This document shows positions 58,963 through 64,000 of a stretch of DNA of 64,000 nucleotides, piece by piece. The DNA is from Beta vulgaris subsp. vulgaris. Lineage: Eukaryota > Streptophyta > Magnoliopsida > Caryophyllales > Amaranthaceae. The position numbers and the translations under genes were made by a program. The stretch covers positions 31,176,740 to 31,240,739 of the forward strand of contig NC_079202.1 of assembly GCF_026745355.1 (NCBI RefSeq). Reading direction: 5' to 3'. The notes beneath the pieces were generated by a model. It did not search any database, was not told the origin of the DNA, and was given only the letters and a program-made list of their open reading frames with translations. Position 1 is the first letter of the stretch. Each line of letters starts with the position of its first letter.

Positions 58963-61328
58963 CTTAAAATAGGAATAGGGCTTGTCCAATTGGGTAACGA
59001 GGACTTGAAATATGAGAGGTCCTGGTTATGTTGATAGAATAGAACTTGAAAGGATGATTTTATTGTTGATTATGTATTGTGCATCGGTGATGATCAAGTA
59101 TATGAAGACATGCTTGACATCTCAAAGAATGTATAGATATGATTTGGATGAAGAATGGTATCCAAGTACAGCAAAATAATTGTAGTATAACGTGATGTCA
59201 TAAAACTGCTAATCACATTCGTGATCTTCCACCTGAGTGTACTAAGAGTATCCTGGAAATTATTTTGGAACTTAAAGTATGATGAACAACTTTTTTTGGT
59301 TAATCATTTTGAAGGAAATCTTCAAAAAGTTTAATCTGAACTCTTAGGACAGTGGGGCCCAAACCCCATAAATTCCTTGGTTTATTGTCTTCTCGCTTTG
59401 GAGACTTTTAGAGAGAGAAAAAGAGATAGATACCTCTTTATTGCTGTCTGAATTTTAGGTCTGTTCCATTTCGGTAGATTGCAAGGACAGGGGTAGTGTA
59501 CGAAATTCCTTGTAGTTTCGACATAATGCGGATAGCAAAAACACCAAAATGCCAAGTTGCAGTAATTTAGATGGTGACTAAACCTACAAAGTTATTTAGA
59601 AAATCAGAGAATGTAATTGAATCCAATATTTACTGCAAATCTGGTCTTCTTTGTGCCAAGCTGAAACAAACACAACTCACTTAAGAATAGAGTTTAGGAT
59701 ATAGATAAGAATACAAGTTAAAAGAATCACTCTTGAAGCTAAGAAATTTGGATCTTTAGTAAAGGAAGTGAATCACTCTCATCCTAAACTAAAAGGGATT
59801 TAATCATCAAAATGAATGACTCTCAAGTTCTGGTAATTAGAATGAATTCTTGTAGTTTTGACTTCCAAGAGATACGAACAAAGATTAAAGACACTTGGTT
59901 TTTAAGCTTTAAACGCAACTGCTTGTATTTTTGTTAAACAACTTCAAAATCTTATTTTCATTGACAACCAAGCTTACATATATATAGAAAACAAGCTAAA
60001 AGGGACCTAAAACATCAGTATTAGAAGCTTACACATTAAGGAAATAAAGAAACAACAGAAATACAAAGCATCTTCCTAAAAAACGGCTGAAAACTGGACA
60101 CCTTCTAGCTTTCTAGCTTCTCCTTGCAATTGGACGGCCCAACTTGGACAGGAGCCAATAGGAACCTTTCCTATACTTGGTCTTCCTATTTCAAGGAATG
60201 AAGTGATTGAAAAGATGAAGAAACAAGCCTGCCCAGATGAGTAGAAAACAGCTCCAAGTTCTCGCATATGCTGGCATCTTTTGCTTGCTAGCAAATAGAA
60301 GCTCTTTCCTCCCAACTAAGAAAGCTTGTAATTGGACCATTTTAAGAAAGTAGCTCAAGCACCTCGATAAAGCTGGGAGCTTGCTGCAACTTGTTTTATA
60401 CGTCCAAAATACTTCCTCACTAAGCAAAATACAATCAGACTTGTAGAAAACCAGTTTAACAAAAGTGTTTTGAGAGCTCAGTAACTTCAAAGCTTAATTA
60501 GTGAAATTAAAGCATTATTAGGACTAAACTAACACTAATTACCATCAAGCATCACCCATGAGCAGCTGCTAGCTTCACCTACTTAGCTTCCATGCCTTCG
60601 TCTGTTAGAATGAGTAAACTAGTACTAATCTTTAAGCCTTCCATGCCTTCGTCTGTTAGAATGAGTGAACTAGTACTAATCTTTAAGCCATGTAACTCTC
60701 CCTTGCCATGATTAGGATCAGTACTTAGAAAAACTTCATGGTTTGGATCTGATTTTGGATCACAAGCTACCAAGCAACACAGTGGATAGTGGGGTCTCTA
60801 AAGTCCAAACCAAGCATGCTACTTATGAGTTGAAAATGGATATTGAGGGCACCACCTGCACGTGAATAAGAGGATTGCAGCAAAGGCACTCTCCCGGCCT
60901 CCGTGAGACCAAAATCAGAGGTTCCCGGAGTAAGCAGCAGGGGCTACCTAAATTTGCCGACACAGGAAGTGGTGATTGCTGCTGGGTAGGGCTAGGATAA
61001 TGGGACAGATAGGGAGGGGGAAGGATTAAGACATAGGAGAGGGAGAGTCAAAGAGATACTCGCCTAGTAGCTTTACTCAATTTATAAATTACTACAGTTA
61101 AAGTGGCGCTACCTCAAACCAACATTATCCCACTCCCCGTTCCCCCTTGGAGGAGGAATATTGCAAATCATTTGTGAAACTGTCTAGTAACTCACAATCC
61201 CTTGCACACTACGCAATCAGTTACCCTCGTTAGTTATTTGTAAGCTTTCAATGTGCCCAATGGTCATCTTCTCTGCCTTGTCATGACGCATGAGAAGTGA
61301 GTTAGTGGCATTTATTGTCCAGCAAGAC
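58963..61328. other. Intergenic DNA, no gene recognised
   Basis: Minus-strand frames at 60076-60490 and 60579-60773 do not resemble known proteins, and the second comes from a tandem duplication. I see no terminal repeats or RNA genes. Confidence 0.5.
60587..60688. repeat. 51-bp tandem duplication (2 copies)
   Basis: Two copies starting CTTCCATGCCTTCGTCTG differ by a single base (AGTAAACT versus AGTGAACT). Confidence 0.9.
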
Positions 61329-61331
61329 TAA

Positions 61332-61587
61332 GACTCCATTTGGTGGAGTGTAAAACGTTTTCTTCGAAAACTGTTTTTTCTCTATTTTCAGTTTTACATT
61401 GTTTGATTGGCAAAAGAATGTAAAATCATTTTCCCTTGAAGTAAAATTACTCTCTCAATAATGAAAAGCTGTTTTCCTTTTAAAATAAAGGGAAACCTGT
61501 TTTTCTTATCTCATGTATACTCCTCACACTACCTCCTTATTTTCCCTTTCATATCATCATTTTTCTTACATGGAACCAAACGGAGCC
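61332..61587. mobile_element. Harbinger/Tourist-type MITE (256 bp, TAA TSD)
   Basis: The left end is GACTCCATTTGGTGGAGTG and the right end, as reverse complement, GGCTCCGTTTGGTTCCATG. TAA flanks it at 61329-61331 and 61588-61590. Inner motifs (AAAACGTTTTC, GGGAAACCTGTTTT) are partly self-complementary. It differs in family from the MITE at 45783. Confidence 0.8.
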
Positions 61588-62343
61588 TAAGTACTCAACA
61601 AGTTACTATACTAGGCACTATATTAGACCGGAAATAAGTATTTTTACCAGTACCCTCCTCATATAGCTATGTATATCAATCTAGATAGGCATGTCATTTG
61701 TAGGATTGTCCTGCAGCGGTTGCATGTTTACAAGGTCAACCTTATTGGTGATTATGCAGCATAAAATGATGTTCTCTAATTTCCTTCTGCCATATGCCAT
61801 TGTTGATTTCTAATGAAATCTAATTTTTATGCGTAATAGAGGAGCTTATCGAATCTGTGTTATACTTTTCTGCTATTATTGCAATAATGTCCTAGTGTAT
61901 GCTTGTCCCGCACTGAAATACTGAGAGAGTTTTAAAGTAATTTAATACACCTATAAGACAAGGTATTACCACTTTAGGCTTTATTTTTTTTTCGGGGCCA
62001 TTGGGTGCACATACCATAAAGTGGATTAAAAATGTGTTAGATTGGTTCTAATATAGGATTGTTGCAGTTGTCAGCACTTGTCATTGCTTAAGGTTTTTGA
62101 AGATAATGTATTGATATTGTGATTTGGCTTTTGTTGCAACAGTATTACTACCATTGTAACTTGTAAGTGGCAGAAAATCCATGCCTACCTTTGGCGGCAA
62201 ACTTTGCGGTCGCGTGTATGTGCTTACTTGAATTAAGAGGTTGTAAGTATCTGTAACTTCAATGTATATTCGATTCCACAAATGCTGTAAAAAAAGGAGT
62301 AAAGTGTGTGCATGAAGTCACAAAAACTGTATATATACAATAT

Positions 62344-62400
62344 ACATTTTTTTCTTTTATTATACTAGTATAAGGTGCCTGTGCATTGCACGAGCTAAGT
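62344..62400 (-). other. Possible Helitron 3' end (weak)
   Basis: On the minus strand a hairpin-prone GTGCAATGCAC motif is followed after about 15 bases by CTAG and then T. Helitrons end in CTRR after a short hairpin and insert between A and T. No 5' end was found. Confidence 0.3.
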
Positions 62401-62758
62401 TTACATGCTTCAATGAGTAGAGACTAACTTTCTAAGCATGCGACGTTTGCGATGACAATTTTTTCATTGTGATATTTCGTAATGTTGACTAGCCACTTTC
62501 ACATGCATGCAAATACATGCAGCGACAATTCATTATAATAGTTTAAGTTGACAGTTTTTTCAATAAAGGATATGTTTCGTTCAACTTATTAGAAGTTATT
62601 TTCAACAAAATAAGTTCAGATAACTTGATTTAATCTTGTTATCCTATATGTAATTGACTTATATAAATTAAAATTATATAAATCTATTGTTTTTCTTGAT
62701 TATAATATTGTCAGTATTTTGCTTAATTCTTAGCGAAGATCATACATAGAAAATAGCA

Positions 62759-62986
62759 TTAAGGATAGGAGTTAGCTCAAGTGGGTAGAGCGCTTCCCCT
62801 TGGCCCATGAGGTCAGGGGTTCGATCCTTACCCCTAACATTATGTTGAGGCATTTCTTTAGCATGTTATGCATGTCTTATCAGCCAATGTGTTGGTGTTT
62901 CCTACAGGCTAGTATCATTGTAGGGATTAGTCCTTTGGATTGACTTAATTTCCTAATAATAGCAAAATAAAAATAAAAATAAAAAT
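62759..62986 (+). mobile_element. tRNA-derived SINE (228 bp, 15-bp target duplication)
   Basis: The head has an RNA polymerase III A box (TAGCTCAAGTGGGTAGAGC, from 62773) and a B box (GGTTCGATCC, 62818-62827). It is 3'-tailed by AAAAT repeats near 62964-62985. ACATAGAAAATAGCA (62744-62758) and ACATAAAAAATAGCA (62987-63001) flank it with one difference. The head does not fold as a normal tRNA with a clean acceptor stem, so it is not an active tRNA gene. SINEs need LINE proteins to move. Confidence 0.92.
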
Positions 62987-63001
62987 ACATAAAAAATAGC
63001 A

Positions 63002-64000
63002 AGTGTTTATATTTGATGAAGCAACCCAATATAATAATTTAGTTGCTTTATGCTCCCCATAACAACGTCAAATCATCAGATATGTCGTGTGCATTCTTTG
63101 TTTCTTCTTGTGAACTTTTTCAACATGTTGCTTCTATGCGTAAACAATTGCGTTCTGAAGCACATTTTTCTCCCTTATCATCAATATCTCGTTGCCTGTT
63201 TAAAAGAAATGTTCAATATCTCATTGTGAGGTTGTTCACCTCTTGCTTTTACTTACACTAGTTGTTGGCCGATGCGTGGTACGCACCGTCCCCCAAAGTT
63301 GGAAAATTTGATAAACAAAAACAATTGTGTAACTATTTGAACCAAGTCATTGTGCTTATCATCTCATGTAAGTGTATTTGTGACATTCAAATTAAGCTAA
63401 ATATAATTAGAATATTGAATGTGAACCTATTGTACTGAGATGTTTGATGCTTGTACTTGCAATTTCGGTTTGAAAGTTGTTGCAAGGTAGCAAAAGTAAT
63501 TGCAGATAACTAAATATTAAGCATTAGCATAATTAAGTTGGGAGAAACAAAAGAATCTAAACTTGATATGCATATACCCTTGTTAATTTTGGTTGTTGTT
63601 GAGTTGCAAAATATAAAATAAGTATTTTCCATGAATATTGGGCTACATGAACCTTTATAAATGCCCTTGAATGATTGTTATGTATATTACAAGAACTTCA
63701 CGATGTGTAATAGCAGAACACATTAGTAGCAAAAGATGTTAGGCCGGTCATAATTGAAGGTTCTCTCCATCCAACTATGAGAATCCTACAACGAGAATGG
63801 TTGTATATTACTTTTATATGAAGAATACAAGGAAGTAACAAAGCTTAAGCTGTTTGCTGGGCATATCTCAGTAAAGTTACATAACATTTCTGAATTGGTC
63901 ATCTTTTATGTAGTAAGATAGCTTCCACCAACAACAATCCACTCAATGCATTACCAATAGCCTGATTGATCAACTTAGTGACAACTAATAATGTGAAGAG
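63002..64000. other. AT-rich intergenic DNA, no gene recognised
   Basis: A hairpin-like GATGCGTGGTACGCACC motif next to CTAG at 63258-63287 may be another Helitron-like end on the minus strand, but no partner end was found. The plus-strand frame 63043-63261 has no recognised family. Confidence 0.45.

Noticed and set aside
60076..60490. Two overlapping minus-strand frames as a gene
   Set aside because: No family resemblance, no splice or start context, and the frames overlap out of phase.
62764..62840. Possible functional tRNA gene
   Set aside because: A and B boxes are present, but the acceptor stem and anticodon arm do not fold well, and the sequence is flanked by a SINE-type tail and target duplication.

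Overview
The window is nuclear DNA of a flowering plant, most likely a eudicot. Its genes are split by AT-rich GT-AG introns, it has plant-type CACTA, Mutator-like, hAT, Harbinger and Stowaway transposons, chromovirus and TAT-type gypsy remnants, L1-type LINEs and a tRNA-derived SINE, and it encodes a plastid ABC1 kinase. The species cannot be named from sequence alone.

Only two ordinary host genes are recognisable. On the minus strand, about 17.6 to 5.4 kb, is PRP40A, a U1 snRNP-associated splicing factor with a Pro/Gln-rich N-terminus, two WW domains and four FF domains; the window shows about 753 residues and no C-terminal exons. On the plus strand, 47.75 to 55.31 kb, is ABC1K3, a plastoglobule ABC1/ADCK-family kinase, with all seven coding exons and a 724-residue open frame. 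Its sixth intron (4.3 kb) carries nested transposons.

Layout: 1.2-3.2 kb, two adjacent Mutator-like elements with perfect 9-bp target duplications; 3.4-4.65 kb, a GC-rich inverted-repeat element; 5.4-17.6 kb, PRP40A; 18.9-30.7 kb, a CACTA element with 28-bp terminal repeats, hairpin subterminal repeats and a CTA duplication, filled with gypsy LTR pieces and a second, inverted CACTA copy that keeps a Ulp1-type (C48) protease; 30.7-36.4 kb, a TAT-like gag remnant broken by a mini-CACTA and an hAT-type element, next to a ~49-bp tandem array; 36.5-38.6 kb, a dead hAT transposase; 38.7-46.7 kb, two copies of one LINE family around a degenerate gypsy gag-pol; 47.7-55.3 kb, ABC1K3; 55.4-63 kb, Stowaway and Harbinger MITEs, a LINE with a 17-bp target duplication and a SINE with a 15-bp one.

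The two genes do not share a pathway; they are islands in nested transposons. I found no convincing new biological system. The most informative structures are the CACTA composite with its hairpin termini and Ulp1-like protease, the set of exact target-site duplications that date insertions relative to each other, and a MITE whose empty site is present elsewhere in the window.
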